Shown: positions 46,813 to 56,910, numbered from the stretch's first letter. The stretch: DNA of 64,000 nucleotides from Streptomyces misionensis (GCF_900104815.1 NZ_FNTD01000004.1:5348501-5412500); one strand, 5' to 3'. A program made the numbers and translations. The notes: a model not told the origin generated them from the sequence alone.

Positions 46813-47628
46813 CTACTGCGCGTCCCGGTGCCTGAGCAGGACGTACCCGCCCGCGAGCGCGGCGATCACCCACAGCGCCATGATCCCGAGGCCGCCCCAG
46901 GGGCCGTACGGCGCCTCGTCGGCGTGCGGCACCACCTGCATGATGCGGCTGCCGGCCTGGTCGGGCAGGAACCGGCCGACCTTCTTGGTGGCGTCCACCC
47001 CGGCGAGGATGTTGGAGACCAGGAAGAAGAACGGCATCAGGATGCCGAGGGACAGCAGCGGCGAGCGCAGCATCGCGGCGACGCCCATGCAGAACACCGC
47101 GATCAGGGTCATGTACAGCCCGCCGCCCACCACCGCGCGCAGCACCCCGGGATCGCCGAGCCGGGCCCGGTAGGGGCCGAGCATCGCCTGCCCGAGGAAG
47201 AAGGCTGCGAAGCTCGTGGCCATGCCGACGACCAGGGCGAGCACGCCGGCCACCGCGACCTTGCCGAAGAGGAAGGCGCCGCGCCGCGGCACGGCGGCCA
47301 GCGAGACCCGGATCATGCCGGTGCTGTACTCGCTGCTGACGACCAGCACCCCGAACACGATCATGGCGAGCTGGCCGAGCGTCATGCCCGCGAAGCTGAC
47401 GAAGGTCGGGTCGAACAGCAGCCGCTCACGGATCGGCATCGAGTCGAACTCGTTGCGGGTCAGCGCGGAGATGAGCATCCCGACCGCGATCGTGACCACC
47501 ATGGCGATCAGAAGGGTCCAGGTCGTGGAGGAAACCGACCGGATCTTGGTCCACTCGGAACGCAGCACCTGGGCGGCCCGGGTGGACCGGGAGACGCCGG
47601 CGGTCTCCTGGGAGCCGACGGCCGTCAT
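46813..47628 (-). CDS. ABC exporter permease (pair 2)
   Basis: The 271-residue ABC-2 permease has about six membrane helices and the same landmarks as pair 1: QVLRSEWTKIRSVSSTTWTL and SSEYSTGMIRVSLAAVPRRG. ATG 47628 overlaps the ATPase stop (ATGA). It lacks the Pro-rich N-terminus of its paralogue. Confidence 0.9.
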   Translation of the reverse strand: MTAVGSQETAGVSRSTRAAQVLRSEWTKIRSVSSTTWTLLIAMVVTIAVGMLISALTRNEFDSMPIRERLLFDPTFVSFAGMTLGQLAMIVFGVLVVSSEYSTGMIRVSLAAVPRRGAFLFGKVAVAGVLALVVGMATSFAAFFLGQAMLGPYRARLGDPGVLRAVVGGGLYMTLIAVFCMGVAAMLRSPLLSLGILMPFFFLVSNILAGVDATKKVGRFLPDQAGSRIMQVVPHADEAPYGPWGGLGIMALWVIAALAGGYVLLRHRDAQ

Positions 47629-48584
47629 CGCGCGCCCCCCTGCCACCCGGCGCCCCAGCCCTCCGGTTCGGGCGCGGCCTCCTCCCGCGCGTGGTACTCC
47701 ACCGACCCCGCCGTCAGCCGCATGAACGCCTCCTCCAGCGAAGCCTGCCGGGGGCTCAGTTCGTGCAGCACGATGCCCTGGCCCGCCGCCAGCTCGCCGA
47801 TCCGCTCGGCCTTGTCGCCTTCCGCCTCCAGCGCCCCGTCCGGTGCCTGCGCCACGGTGATCCCGGCCTCGTGCAGCGCGTCCAGCAGCCGCTCGCGCTG
47901 GGGCGAGCGGACCCGGACGCAGGAGCGCGCGTGCTCCCGGATGAAGTCGGCCATGGACATGTCCGCGAGCAGCCGGCCCTGACCGATCACGATCAGATGA
48001 TCGGCGGTCAGCGCCATCTCGCTCATCAGATGACTGGAGACGAACACCGTCCGCCCCTGGGCGGCCAGCGACTTCATCAGATTCCGGATCCAGTGGATGC
48101 CCTCCGGGTCGAGTCCGTTCACCGGCTCGTCGAACATCAGGATCCGCGGGTCCCCGAGCAGCGCCGCCGCGATCCCCAGCCGCTGCCCCATGCCGTACGA
48201 GAACCCCTTGGCCTTCTGCCGGGCCACCGCCATCAGCCCCACCGTCTCCAGCACCTCGCCCACCCGGCGCCCGGGGATGCCGTTGCTCTGCGCGAGGCAC
48301 AGCAGATGGTGGTAGGCGCTGCGCCCGCCGTGCACGGCCTTGGCGTCCAGCAGCGCGCCGATGTACGTCAGCGGGTCCGCCAGCTCGGCGTAGCGCACCC
48401 CGTCGATGCGCACGTCCCCGGCGGTGGGGTGGTCGAGGCCCAGGATCATCCGCATCGTCGTGGACTTCCCGGCCCCGTTCGGCCCGAGGAACCCGGTGAC
48501 GATGCCCGGCCGCACGGTGCACGTCAGACCGTCGACGGCGACCTTCTCGCCGTACCGCTTGGTCAGCCCGTCCAGCTCGATCAT
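47625..48584 (-). CDS. ABC exporter ATPase (pair 2)
   Basis: The 319-residue ATPase has Walker A GPNGAGKST, signature region KGFSYGMGQRLGIAAALLG and Walker B RILMFDEPVNGLDPEG. It is strongly similar to the pair 1 ATPase throughout the nucleotide-binding domain, including the VHGGRSA segment, but without the Pro-rich tail. It is the first gene of the second pair; no regulator is adjacent. Confidence 0.93.
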   Translation of the reverse strand: MIELDGLTKRYGEKVAVDGLTCTVRPGIVTGFLGPNGAGKSTTMRMILGLDHPTAGDVRIDGVRYAELADPLTYIGALLDAKAVHGGRSAYHHLLCLAQSNGIPGRRVGEVLETVGLMAVARQKAKGFSYGMGQRLGIAAALLGDPRILMFDEPVNGLDPEGIHWIRNLMKSLAAQGRTVFVSSHLMSEMALTADHLIVIGQGRLLADMSMADFIREHARSCVRVRSPQRERLLDALHEAGITVAQAPDGALEAEGDKAERIGELAAGQGIVLHELSPRQASLEEAFMRLTAGSVEYHAREEAAPEPEGWGAGWQGGAR

Positions 48585-48604
48585 GCGGCCACGCTAAGAC
48601 GCGA

Positions 48605-48639
48605 CGAAGCCCCCTGCCACTTGGGAGCAGGGGGCTTCG
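48605..48639 (-). terminator. filP: Terminator hairpin downstream of filP
   Basis: A perfect 13-bp stem (48605-48617 with 48627-48639) with a nine-base loop lies 36 bases past the filP stop. Confidence 0.8.
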
Positions 48640-48674
48640 AAGCGCACCAAAGGGTCGCGGGGAACCGCTCGAAC

Positions 48675-49610
48675 CTACCGGGACTGCTGGGCCGGCACAC
48701 CACGGGAGACAGGCTCGTCCTCACCCGTCGAACCCGCGGCGGCGACCGCCGCGCCGGTCAGCGTCGCCAGCATCTCGCGGACGTTGGTCAGCTGGGCGTT
48801 GATGCTGTCGCGGCGGTTGGTGAGGGCCGCCAGCTCACGCTCGGACTCGGAACGGATGCGGTCCGCCTTGGCGTTGGCGTCGGCCACGATGTCCTCGGCC
48901 TGGCGCTGGGCGGTCTCCACCGTCTGGCGGGCGCGGCGCTCGGCGTCGGTGCGCAGCTTCTCCGCCTCCAGGCGCAGCTGCTCGGCGCGGTGCTCGATCT
49001 CCGCGAGCCGCTTCTCCGCCTTCTGCTGACGGGAGGCCAGGTCGCGCTCGGACTGCTCGCGGCGCTTGGCGAGGTTCGTCTCGAAGTCGGCGGCGGCCTG
49101 CGCGGCCTTGGCGCGGGTCTCCTCGAAGAGGGCGTCCGCCTCCTCACGCTTGGACTGGGCGTCCTTCTGCGCGTCGGCGCGCAGCTGGGAGGCCTCGCCC
49201 TTGGCCTTCTCGACGATCCGGACGCCCTCGTCCTCGGCCTTGGCCTTGCGCTCGGCGGCGTAGGACTCGGCGTCGTTGCGGACCTGCTGGGCGGCCGACT
49301 CGGCCAGCTCGCGGTGCTGTTCCGCCGCGCGCCGGGCCTCCTCACGCAGCTCCTTGGCCTCTTCCTCGGCCAGGCGCAGGATCTTCTCGACCCGGGCGCC
49401 GAGACCCGCGTACGACGGCTCGGCGTCGCTGACCTGGGCCTGGGCGTTCTGCGTCTCGAGGTGCAGCTCCTCGATCCGCTTCTCCAGGGCGGTGATACGG
49501 GCGTTGGCCTGGTCACGTTGGGAGACGAGGTTGGAGATACGTTCGTCCACCTGAGCGCGGTCGTACCCACGCCGCACAAGCTCGAAGCCGTAGGGGGAAG
49601 TGTCGCTCAT
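48675..49610 (-). CDS. filP: Filament-forming coiled-coil protein FilP
   Basis: FilP is an intermediate-filament-like cytoskeletal protein that gives hyphae mechanical rigidity and interacts with DivIVA and Scy at tips. The 311-residue protein is almost entirely coiled coil (about 15-280), with Ala/Glu/Arg-rich heptad-type repeats, a DivIVA-like N-terminus (SPYGFELVRRGYDRAQVDERI) and a short disordered tail. Length and position directly downstream of scy match S. coelicolor FilP. It is also annotated as a cellulose-binding protein. Confidence 0.95.
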   Translation of the reverse strand: MSDTSPYGFELVRRGYDRAQVDERISNLVSQRDQANARITALEKRIEELHLETQNAQAQVSDAEPSYAGLGARVEKILRLAEEEAKELREEARRAAEQHRELAESAAQQVRNDAESYAAERKAKAEDEGVRIVEKAKGEASQLRADAQKDAQSKREEADALFEETRAKAAQAAADFETNLAKRREQSERDLASRQQKAEKRLAEIEHRAEQLRLEAEKLRTDAERRARQTVETAQRQAEDIVADANAKADRIRSESERELAALTNRRDSINAQLTNVREMLATLTGAAVAAAGSTGEDEPVSRGVPAQQSR

Positions 49611-49793
49611 GGGGTTCCTGTCAAATGAGACCGGTGAGGTGATAGGGGGAATCCTAGGCGCCGAAGCGGTGTGTCATCGAGCGGATACGTGTTTGATCTG
49701 GAGAATGACACCTCTTTTGAGTGGCTGACCGCCGGCGGGCTTGCCAACGAGCAGGGCAAAGCCCTCAGTCGACACCCGAACACCCCTCGGATG

Positions 49794-52700
49794 CTAGCCC
49801 TCTGACGACTTGCCACCCGAACGGGGGGCTCCGACCGTCGCACCCGCCTTGACCGACCCGTCCTTGCCGGAACCCGGCGCCTCGAAGGACTCCAGCGCGT
49901 CCAGCACGTCCTGGACGCGGGAGATCTCGGCGTTGATGTCCTGCCGCCTGCGCACCAGGACCTCCAGCTCGCGCTTGCCCTCCTCGACCGAGGCCCGGGC
50001 CTCCCGGATCGCCTCCGCCTTCAGCTCCTCGGCCTCCTTGACCAGCCGCGCCTTCTTCTGCTCGGCCTCCTTCAGCAGGCCCTCCGCCTTCTTGACGGCC
50101 GCGATCCGCACCTTGCCCGCCTCGGAGTCGGCGTCCGAGAGGATCTCCTTCGCCTTCGCCTGGGCCTTCTCCAGCTGCTCCTCGGCGGCCTTGATGAGCG
50201 CGTCGCAGCGGTCGCCCGTGGACTTCATCGTCTCGGCGGCCTCACGGCGGGCCCGCGCGTGCAGCTCCTCGATCTCGGCGGTGACCCGCTCGCGCAGCTC
50301 CTCCGCCCGCTCCCGGATCGCCGTGGCGTCCCGGCGGGCGCCCACCAGCAGCTCGTCCGCGTCCGTCCGGGCCTTCTCCACCAGCGAGTTGCCCTCGATG
50401 GTCGCCTCGGAAACGATCCGCTCGGCCTCGCTGCGGGCCGCGCCCACCATGGTGTCGGCCTGCGCCTCCGCGTCCGCGGTGGTCTTCTGCGCCTGCTGCT
50501 GCGCCTCGGTGAGCAGCTTGTCGGCCTCGGCCGTGGTCTCGCCGATGAGCTTGTCGACCTGCTCGGCCGCCTCCGAACGCCGCTTGTTGGCGTCCTTGCG
50601 GGCCTCGTCCAGGGTCTGCTCGGCCTCCTCGCGGGCCGAGTTGAGGAGCCGTTCGGCCTCCGCCCGCGCCTCGGTCCTGGTCCGCTCGGCCTCGGTGCGC
50701 ACCTGCTCGGCGTGCGCCTGCGCGGAACCCACCGTCTCGGCGGCCTCGGCACGCAGCCGCTCCGCCTCCGTGGTGGCCTCCCCGACCAGCTGGTCCGCGC
50801 CGGCCCGCGCCTCCGCGCGCACCCGCTCGGCCTCGGCCGCGGTCTCCGTCCGCAGCCGCTCCGCCTCGGTGAGCGCCTCGGTGCGCACCCGCTCGGCCTC
50901 CGCCGCCGTCTCCGTCTGGAGAAGCTCGGCCTCCTTGCGCGCCTCCGTGATGAGCGTGTCCGCCTGGGTCGCCGCGTCCGACCGGATGCGGTTGGCGTCC
51001 TCGCGGGCGTCCGCCCGGGTCCGCGCCGCCGCCTGGTCGGCCTCGGCCAGCGCGTCGGACGCCTCGGTACGCACCCGCTGCGCGTACTCGCCCGCGTCCG
51101 AGCGCAGCCGCTCCGCCTCCGTCGCGGCCTCCGCGAGGGTGCGCTCGGCCAGCGCCGCGGCGGCCTCGGACTCCTCCTGCGCCTCCCGCCGGATGCGCCC
51201 CGCGTCCTCGCCCGCGTCCGCCCGCAGCCGCTCGGCCTCCGCCGTCGCGTCCGCGCGCAGCCGCTCCGCCTCCGCCGTCGCGTCCGTGACGGTGCGCTCG
51301 GCCAGCGCCTTGGCGGCCTCCGTCTCCTCGTGCGCCTCCCGGCGCAGCCGGCCGGCGTCCTCGGACGCCCGCTCCCGCTCGGCGTGGGCGTCGGCCCGGA
51401 GCCGCTCGGCCTCCTCCTCGGCCTCCCGCTTCGTGCGCTCCGCCGCGTGCTCGGCGGCCGAGCGCAGCCCCGCGATCTCCTCCTGCGCCTGCTCGTGCAG
51501 CCCGGCGACGGAGTCCCGCACCTGCTGCGCGTGCTGCTCGGCGGCGGACACCATCTCGCCGGCCCGCCGGTCGGCCTCCTCGACCAGCCGCACCGCCTCG
51601 GCCTGCGCGTCCTCCACCCGCTTGCGCGCCGACGCCAGCAGCTCCTCGCTCTGCTCGCGGGCCCGCCGGCGCTCCTCGTCGGCCTCCTCGCGGGCCGCGC
51701 CGAGCAGCTCCTCGGCCTCGCGGCGGCGCCGGGCGGCCTCCTCCTGCGCGGCCGCCAGCGTCTCGGACGCCTCGGCGGCCAGCCGCTCGGCGGCGGCCTG
51801 CGCCTCCGCACGCACCCGGTCGGCGCTCTCCTGCGCCTCCGTCTTCAGCCGCTCGGCCTCGGCCGCCGCCTCCGAACGCAGCCGTACCGCGACGGCCTCG
51901 CCCTCGGCACGGGAGGCGGACGCGTCCGCCGCCGCCTCGTCACGCAGCCGTTCGGCCTCGGTCTCGGCCTGTTCCTGGAGCGCCCGGATCCGCTCGGCGG
52001 CCTCGGCACGCAGCCGTTCGGCCTCCTCGGCGGCCTCCTTGCGGCTCCGCGCGGCCTCCTCGCGGGCCTCGGTGAGCGCCTGCTCGGCCGACGCCAGCCG
52101 CTCCTGGGCCTCGCCCTGGAGCCGGGTCAGCTCCTCGGCCGCCTCCGCGCGCCGGGCCTCGACCGCCTTGTCGGTCTCCTCGCGCAGCTCGCGCGCGGCC
52201 TTCTCGGCGTCCGCCCGGACCGTCTCGGCCGCTTCGCCCGCCTCCGTGCGCAGCCGCTCGGCCTCGGCGCGGGCCCGCTCCAGGGTCTCCTCGGCCTGCC
52301 GGCGCAGCGAGGTGGCGCGCTCGATGGCCTCGGTGCGCACCTTCTCGCTGTCGGCGGTCGCCTTCTGCCGCAGCTCGTCGGCGTCCGCCTTGGCCTTGGC
52401 CAGCAGCTCCTCGGCGGACTTGGCCGCCTCCTCGATCTGCGTCACCGCCTCGCGGCGGGCCTCGGCACGGATCGACTCGCCCTCGGCCACCGCGTCGGAC
52501 CGCAGCTGCTCGGCCTCGCCGCGCAGCCGGCGCGCCTCCTCCTGCAGCTCGACCGTCTTGGCGCGGTACTCCTCGGTGTCGTCCTTCGCCGCGCCCTTGA
52601 GCTGCTCGGCGATGTCGTGCGCCTCCGCACGCAGCCGGTCGGCCTCTTCCTCGGCCTCCTTGCGGATCCGCTCCGCCTTCTCGGTGGCGGCCCGCGTGGT

Positions 52701-53861
52701 CTTCCGGGCCTCCTCCGACGCCTTGTTGAGGACCTCCTCGGCGGTCCTGGCCGCCTTGGACAGCTGGGTGGCGGTCTCCTCCGCGGTGACCGTGCGGGCC
52801 TTCTCGACGGCCTCGGCGACGATCTTCTCCGCCTCGGCGCGGGCGTCCGCGACCAGCTGCTCGGCCTCCGAGCGGGTGGCCTCCGCCTCCTTGGTGGCCT
52901 CCTGGACCAGCCGGGCGACCTGCTCCTTGGCGGTGCGGGTGCGCGTCTCGTTGGCGCTCTCGGCGCTCGCCAGGGTCTTGGCGGCGGCCTCCTCGGCCTG
53001 CGTGACCAGCTTCTCGGCCTCGGCCTGCGCCTTGCGCAGCGCCTCCTCCGCGTCCGCCATCCGCTGCTCGGCGGCCCGGCTCAGCTCGGCGGCCTGCCGG
53101 CGGGCGGCGTCCGACTCGGTGGCCGTGGTGGTGCGCAGCCGCTCGGCGTGGTCGGTGGCCTCCTGCGCCTGCGTGGAGGCCGCGTTCAGCAGCCGCTCCG
53201 CGTCCGCGCGGGCCCGGCGCAGGATCTGCTCGGCCTCCGCGCGGGCCTCCTCGGCCTCGCCGCGCAGCCGGTCCCGGGCCTCCCGGGTCAGCCGCTCCGC
53301 CTCGGCGCGGGCGGCGGCCATCGCCTGCTCGGCCTCCGCGCGCGACTCGTCCAGCAGCCGGCGGGCCTGCTGCTCGGTACGGGCCCGCAGCTGCTCCGCC
53401 CACGCCACGTTCTCGTTGACGTGCGACTCGACGGTGGCCCTGCGCTCGGCCAGCTCCTGGTCGAGCTGCTGGCGCCGGGTCACCGCCTCCTGGTGCAGCT
53501 CCGCCTGGAGTCGCGCCGCCTGTTCGGCGTGCTCCTGGAGGATCCGCTGCGTCTGCGCCCGGGCCTGGCTCAGCTCCCGCTCGGCGTCCTGACGCAGCTG
53601 CTCGGCCTGCATCTGGGCGTTGCGGAGCAACTGCTCGGCCTGGTAGCCGATGTCGCCGCCGTCATAGGCGGGACGGGTCATCAGGGTGCGGCGCGCCTCG
53701 TGCAGCTTGGCGCGCAGCACCTCGACCTGGTAGCCGAGGTCCTCGGCGTGCTGGATCGCCTTCTCCCGCTCGGTCCTCAGCCGCTTCATCTCGGCCTCGA
53801 ACCGAGAGAGGTGGTCGACGTCAGCCGCCGGCTCTCGCTCCTGGCTCTCGTAGCCCCGCAC
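49794..53861 (-). CDS. scy: Polarised growth scaffold protein Scy
   Basis: Scy is the long coiled-coil organiser of the streptomycete tip complex, binding DivIVA, FilP and ParA. The 1355-residue protein is an almost continuous Ala/Glu/Arg-rich coiled coil with a DivIVA-like N-terminal segment (LSRFEAEMKRLRTEREKAIQHAEDL-type) and repeated A-E-x-x-R-x-x-A units, ending in a short unstructured tail. It is slightly longer than S. coelicolor Scy (about 1326). The repetitive, biased composition gives very long spurious frames on the other strand. Confidence 0.95.
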   Translation of the reverse strand: MRGYESQEREPAADVDHLSRFEAEMKRLRTEREKAIQHAEDLGYQVEVLRAKLHEARRTLMTRPAYDGGDIGYQAEQLLRNAQMQAEQLRQDAERELSQARAQTQRILQEHAEQAARLQAELHQEAVTRRQQLDQELAERRATVESHVNENVAWAEQLRARTEQQARRLLDESRAEAEQAMAAARAEAERLTREARDRLRGEAEEARAEAEQILRRARADAERLLNAASTQAQEATDHAERLRTTTATESDAARRQAAELSRAAEQRMADAEEALRKAQAEAEKLVTQAEEAAAKTLASAESANETRTRTAKEQVARLVQEATKEAEATRSEAEQLVADARAEAEKIVAEAVEKARTVTAEETATQLSKAARTAEEVLNKASEEARKTTRAATEKAERIRKEAEEEADRLRAEAHDIAEQLKGAAKDDTEEYRAKTVELQEEARRLRGEAEQLRSDAVAEGESIRAEARREAVTQIEEAAKSAEELLAKAKADADELRQKATADSEKVRTEAIERATSLRRQAEETLERARAEAERLRTEAGEAAETVRADAEKAARELREETDKAVEARRAEAAEELTRLQGEAQERLASAEQALTEAREEAARSRKEAAEEAERLRAEAAERIRALQEQAETEAERLRDEAAADASASRAEGEAVAVRLRSEAAAEAERLKTEAQESADRVRAEAQAAAERLAAEASETLAAAQEEAARRRREAEELLGAAREEADEERRRAREQSEELLASARKRVEDAQAEAVRLVEEADRRAGEMVSAAEQHAQQVRDSVAGLHEQAQEEIAGLRSAAEHAAERTKREAEEEAERLRADAHAERERASEDAGRLRREAHEETEAAKALAERTVTDATAEAERLRADATAEAERLRADAGEDAGRIRREAQEESEAAAALAERTLAEAATEAERLRSDAGEYAQRVRTEASDALAEADQAAARTRADAREDANRIRSDAATQADTLITEARKEAELLQTETAAEAERVRTEALTEAERLRTETAAEAERVRAEARAGADQLVGEATTEAERLRAEAAETVGSAQAHAEQVRTEAERTRTEARAEAERLLNSAREEAEQTLDEARKDANKRRSEAAEQVDKLIGETTAEADKLLTEAQQQAQKTTADAEAQADTMVGAARSEAERIVSEATIEGNSLVEKARTDADELLVGARRDATAIRERAEELRERVTAEIEELHARARREAAETMKSTGDRCDALIKAAEEQLEKAQAKAKEILSDADSEAGKVRIAAVKKAEGLLKEAEQKKARLVKEAEELKAEAIREARASVEEGKRELEVLVRRRQDINAEISRVQDVLDALESFEAPGSGKDGSVKAGATVGAPRSGGKSSEG

Positions 53862-54067
53862 TGCGCGGTCCCATCCGTCCCCTGGTCAGCTTCTCCAACG
53901 AGCCACGTCCAACCGCCGAACGGGGCCCCCGGGGAAATGGTGTCAGATCAACGGCGGAGCACGGCCTGCTGCCCCGACGCACGTCCCCCGAAACCCGGAC
54001 CCCGGCATGCGGCCGCCCCGGTTCCGGGACGACCGCCCCCAACCCTACCGGCCCTTATGTACGGGGG

Positions 54068-54508
54068 TCAGTGCTCGGCGGACTCAACAGGCGCCGAAGT
54101 CACCAGTTCTGTGAGGACTCCGTGGCAGTCCTTGGGGTGCAGGAAGGTGATCCGCGAGCCCATGGAACCGCGCCGCGGCTCGTCGTAGAGCACCCGGACG
54201 CCCTTGCCCCGGATCTCCTGCGCGTCGGTGTCGACGTCCGCCGTGCCGAAGGCGATGTGATGCACGCCCTCGCCGTTCTTGGCCAGCCACTTGCCGACCG
54301 CCGAGTCCTCGCGGGTCGGTTCCAGCAGCTGGAGGTAGGAGGCGCCGCCGTCCGACGTCTCGTTGATCTTGAGCATGGCCTCGCGCACGCCCTGCTCCTC
54401 GTTGACCTCGGTGTGGAAGACCTCGAAGCCGTAGGTGGCCCGGTAGAACTCGACGGTGGCGTCGAGGTCGTGGCAGGCGATCCCGATGTGGTCGATTCGC
54501 GTCAGCAT
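54068..54508 (-). CDS. mce: Methylmalonyl-CoA epimerase
   Basis: It interconverts (2R)- and (2S)-methylmalonyl-CoA, linking propionyl-CoA carboxylase to methylmalonyl-CoA mutase. The 146-residue vicinal-oxygen-chelate protein has the N-terminal metal ligand in [12 protein letters not shown], the [14 protein letters not shown]is-His region and the C-terminal [16 protein letters not shown] with its metal-binding Glu. Divergent to the thiolase gene, close to meaB. Confidence 0.96.
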   Translation of the reverse strand: MLTRIDHIGIACHDLDATVEFYRATYGFEVFHTEVNEEQGVREAMLKINETSDGGASYLQLLEPTREDSAVGKWLAKNGEGVHHIAFGTADVDTDAQEIRGKGVRVLYDEPRRGSMGSRITFLHPKDCHGVLTELVTSAPVESAEH

Positions 54509-54574
54509 GGTTTCAGTGCAGCGTCACCGCGGTGGTTACGCAACGTGCGCGCGATCACACCGACAGAGCGATGA

Positions 54575-54595
54575 CGGCACTGAGTGCCGCTCAGT
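54575..54595. promoter_or_regulatory. Overlapping palindromes in the mce/thiolase divergent promoter
   Basis: CGGCACTGAGTGCCG (54575-54589) is a perfect 15-bp palindrome overlapped by ACTGAG-TGCCG-CTCAGT (54579-54595). It is a possible shared operator for acyl-CoA metabolism genes. Confidence 0.45.
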
Positions 54596-54657
54596 ACATT
54601 CGAAGTAAACCCTCGTTCACTCCTCGGCTCTGCGCAACTGGAAGGGGATCGCACCTC

Positions 54658-55857
54658 ATGTCTTCTGGAACGAACCGCTCGGTGATCGTCGCGGGCGCCC
54701 GTACGCCCATGGGACGACTGCTGGGCTCCCTGAAGTCCTTCTCCGGAGCCGAGCTGGGCGGCTTCGCGATCAAGGCCGCCCTCGACCGCGCCGGCATCGG
54801 CGGCGACCAGGTGCAGTACGTGATCATGGGCCAGGTGCTCCAGGCCGGCGCGGGCCAGATCCCGGCCCGCCAGGCCGCCGTCAAGGCCGGCATCCCGATG
54901 AGCGTCCCGGCCCTGACCGTCAACAAGGTGTGCCTCTCCGGCCTCGACGCCATCGCCCTGGCGGACCAGCTGATCCGCGCCGGCGAGTTCGACATCGTCG
55001 TGGCCGGCGGCCAGGAGTCCATGACCAACGCCCCGCACCTGCTGCCGAAGTCCCGCGAGGGCTTCAAGTACGGCGCCGTCGAGATGCTCGACGCCATGGC
55101 GTACGACGGGCTGACCGACGCCTTCGAGGGCATCGCCATGGGCGAGTCCACCGAGAAGCACAACACCCGTCTCGGCATCGGCCGCGCCGAGCAGGACGAG
55201 ATCGCCGCGCTGTCCCACCAGCGGGCCGCCGCCGCGCAGAAGAACGGCCTGTTCGAGGCCGAGATCACCCCGGTGGAGATCCCGCAGCGCAAGGGCGACC
55301 CGATCCTGTTCAGCAAGGACGAGGGCATCCGCGCCGAGACCACCACCGAGTCCCTGGCCAAGCTGCGCCCGGCCTTCGCCAAGGACGGCACCATCACCGC
55401 CGGTTCCTCCTCGCAGATCTCCGACGGCGCCGCCGCGGTGGTCGTGATGAGCAAGGCCAAGGCCGAGGAACTGGGCCTGGAGTGGCTGGCCGAGATCGGC
55501 GCGCACGGCAACGTGGCCGGCCCGGACAACTCCCTCCAGTCCCAGCCGTCCAACGCCATCCTGCACGCCCTGAAGAAGGACGGCCTGGAGGTCTCCGACC
55601 TCGACCTCATCGAGATCAACGAGGCCTTCGCCGCCGTCGCCGTGCAGTCAATGAAGGACCTCGGCGTGTCCACGGAAAGGGTGAACGTCAACGGCGGCGC
55701 GATCGCGCTCGGCCACCCGATCGGCATGTCCGGCGCCCGGCTCGTGCTCCACTTGGCGCTGGAGCTCAAGCGCCGGGGCGGCGGCACCGGCGCGGCCGCG
55801 CTGTGCGGTGGCGGCGGCCAGGGCGACGCGCTGATCGTGCGGGTACCGAAGGCCTGA
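54658..55857 (+). CDS. Acetyl-CoA C-acetyltransferase (thiolase)
   Basis: It condenses two acetyl-CoA to acetoacetyl-CoA or cleaves 3-ketoacyl-CoA. The 399-residue protein has the acyl-accepting Cys92 ([12 protein letters not shown]), the His in [16 protein letters not shown] and the second Cys in [15 protein letters not shown] 54658 gives the usual [20 protein letters not shown] start. With the 3-hydroxybutyryl-CoA dehydrogenase elsewhere in the window it can form the entry to butyryl/ethylmalonyl-CoA metabolism. Confidence 0.96.
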   Translation: MSSGTNRSVIVAGARTPMGRLLGSLKSFSGAELGGFAIKAALDRAGIGGDQVQYVIMGQVLQAGAGQIPARQAAVKAGIPMSVPALTVNKVCLSGLDAIALADQLIRAGEFDIVVAGGQESMTNAPHLLPKSREGFKYGAVEMLDAMAYDGLTDAFEGIAMGESTEKHNTRLGIGRAEQDEIAALSHQRAAAAQKNGLFEAEITPVEIPQRKGDPILFSKDEGIRAETTTESLAKLRPAFAKDGTITAGSSSQISDGAAAVVVMSKAKAEELGLEWLAEIGAHGNVAGPDNSLQSQPSNAILHALKKDGLEVSDLDLIEINEAFAAVAVQSMKDLGVSTERVNVNGGAIALGHPIGMSGARLVLHLALELKRRGGGTGAAALCGGGGQGDALIVRVPKA

Positions 55858-55893
55858 GGCCCGCGTCGGGCCGGTGAAGCGAACGGAGCTGTG

Positions 55894-56850
55894 ATGCAGG
55901 ACGTCTCCTCTCTGGTGGCCCAGGCCAGGGAAGGCCGGCCGCGGGCCGTGGCCCGGCTGATCTCCCTGGTGGAGGGGGCGTCCCCCCAGCTCAGAGAGGT
56001 CATGGCGGCGCTGGCCCCGCTGACCGGCAACGCCTATGTGGTGGGCCTGACCGGCTCGCCGGGCGTCGGCAAATCGACCTCCACCTCCGCGCTCGTCGCG
56101 GCCTACCGCAAGCAGGGCAGGCGGGTCGGCGTCCTGGCCGTCGACCCGTCCTCGCCCTTCTCCGGCGGCGCCCTGCTCGGCGACCGCGTACGGATGTCTG
56201 AGCACGCCTCCGACCCCGGCGTCTACATCCGCTCCATGGCGACCCGGGGTCACCTCGGCGGCCTCGCCTGGGCCGCGCCGCAGGCCATCCGCGTGCTGGA
56301 CGCGGCGGGCTGCGACGTGATCCTGGTGGAGACGGTGGGCGTCGGCCAGTCCGAGGTGGAAATCGCCGCCCAGGCGGACACCTCCGTGGTGCTCCTGGCC
56401 CCGGGCATGGGCGACGGCATCCAGGCCGCCAAGGCGGGCATCCTGGAGATCGGCGACGTCTACGTCGTCAACAAGGCGGACCGGGACGGCGCCGACGCCA
56501 CCGCCCGCGAGCTGGGCCACATGCTCGGCCTCGGCGAGGCCCGGCGGCCCGGCGACTGGCGCCCGCCGATCGTGAAGACGGTGGCCGCCCGCGCCGAGGG
56601 CGTGGACGAGGTGGTCGAGGCGCTGGAGAAGCACCGCGCGTGGATGGAGGAGCGCGGGGTCCTCGCCGAGCGCCGGCGTGCCCGCGCGGCCCACGAGGTG
56701 GAGACCATCGCGGTCACGGCCCTGCGCCGGCGCATCGGCGACCTGCACGGCGACCGCCGTCTCGGCGCGCTCGCCGAGCGGATCACGGCGGGCGAACTCG
56801 ACCCCTACCGCGCGGCGGACGAACTCATCGCGGGCCTGACGGAAGGCTGA
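55894..56850 (+). CDS. meaB: Methylmalonyl-CoA mutase-associated GTPase MeaB
   Basis: MeaB is the G3E-type GTPase chaperone that loads and protects adenosylcobalamin in methylmalonyl-CoA mutase. The 318-residue protein has Walker A GSPGVGKS, the switch region VDPSSPFSGGALLGDRVRM, Walker B VILVETVGVGQSE and the NKAD base-recognition motif. ATG 55894 has GGAG five bases upstream. It follows the thiolase by 36 bases, probably in one operon. Confidence 0.96.
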   Translation: MQDVSSLVAQAREGRPRAVARLISLVEGASPQLREVMAALAPLTGNAYVVGLTGSPGVGKSTSTSALVAAYRKQGRRVGVLAVDPSSPFSGGALLGDRVRMSEHASDPGVYIRSMATRGHLGGLAWAAPQAIRVLDAAGCDVILVETVGVGQSEVEIAAQADTSVVLLAPGMGDGIQAAKAGILEIGDVYVVNKADRDGADATARELGHMLGLGEARRPGDWRPPIVKTVAARAEGVDEVVEALEKHRAWMEERGVLAERRRARAAHEVETIAVTALRRRIGDLHGDRRLGALAERITAGELDPYRAADELIAGLTEG

Positions 56851-56889
56851 CGCTGGCGAACTCCCGGACGCAGCGGGTAGATTGAGCCC

Positions 56890-56910
56890 ATGTTCCTCCT
56901 CTTGGCATAG
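56890..56910 (+). CDS. Possible leaderless six-codon upstream ORF (MFLLLA)
   Basis: ATG TTC CTC CTC TTG GCA TAG begins seven bases after a TAGATT -10-like hexamer (56878-56883), so a transcript starting at or near the ATG would be leaderless. It is followed by mutually exclusive hairpins and an MFS gene, the layout of a ribosome-mediated attenuator. The call is speculative. Confidence 0.35.
   Translation: MFLLLA

Noticed and set aside
49810..53592. Open frame of 1260 codons opposite scy (and another over 50259-54188)
   Set aside because: Its composition (Ser/Ala/Arg runs) is the mirror of the GAG/GCC-rich coiled-coil codons of scy. It has no domain and no ribosome site, so it is a codon-bias shadow.
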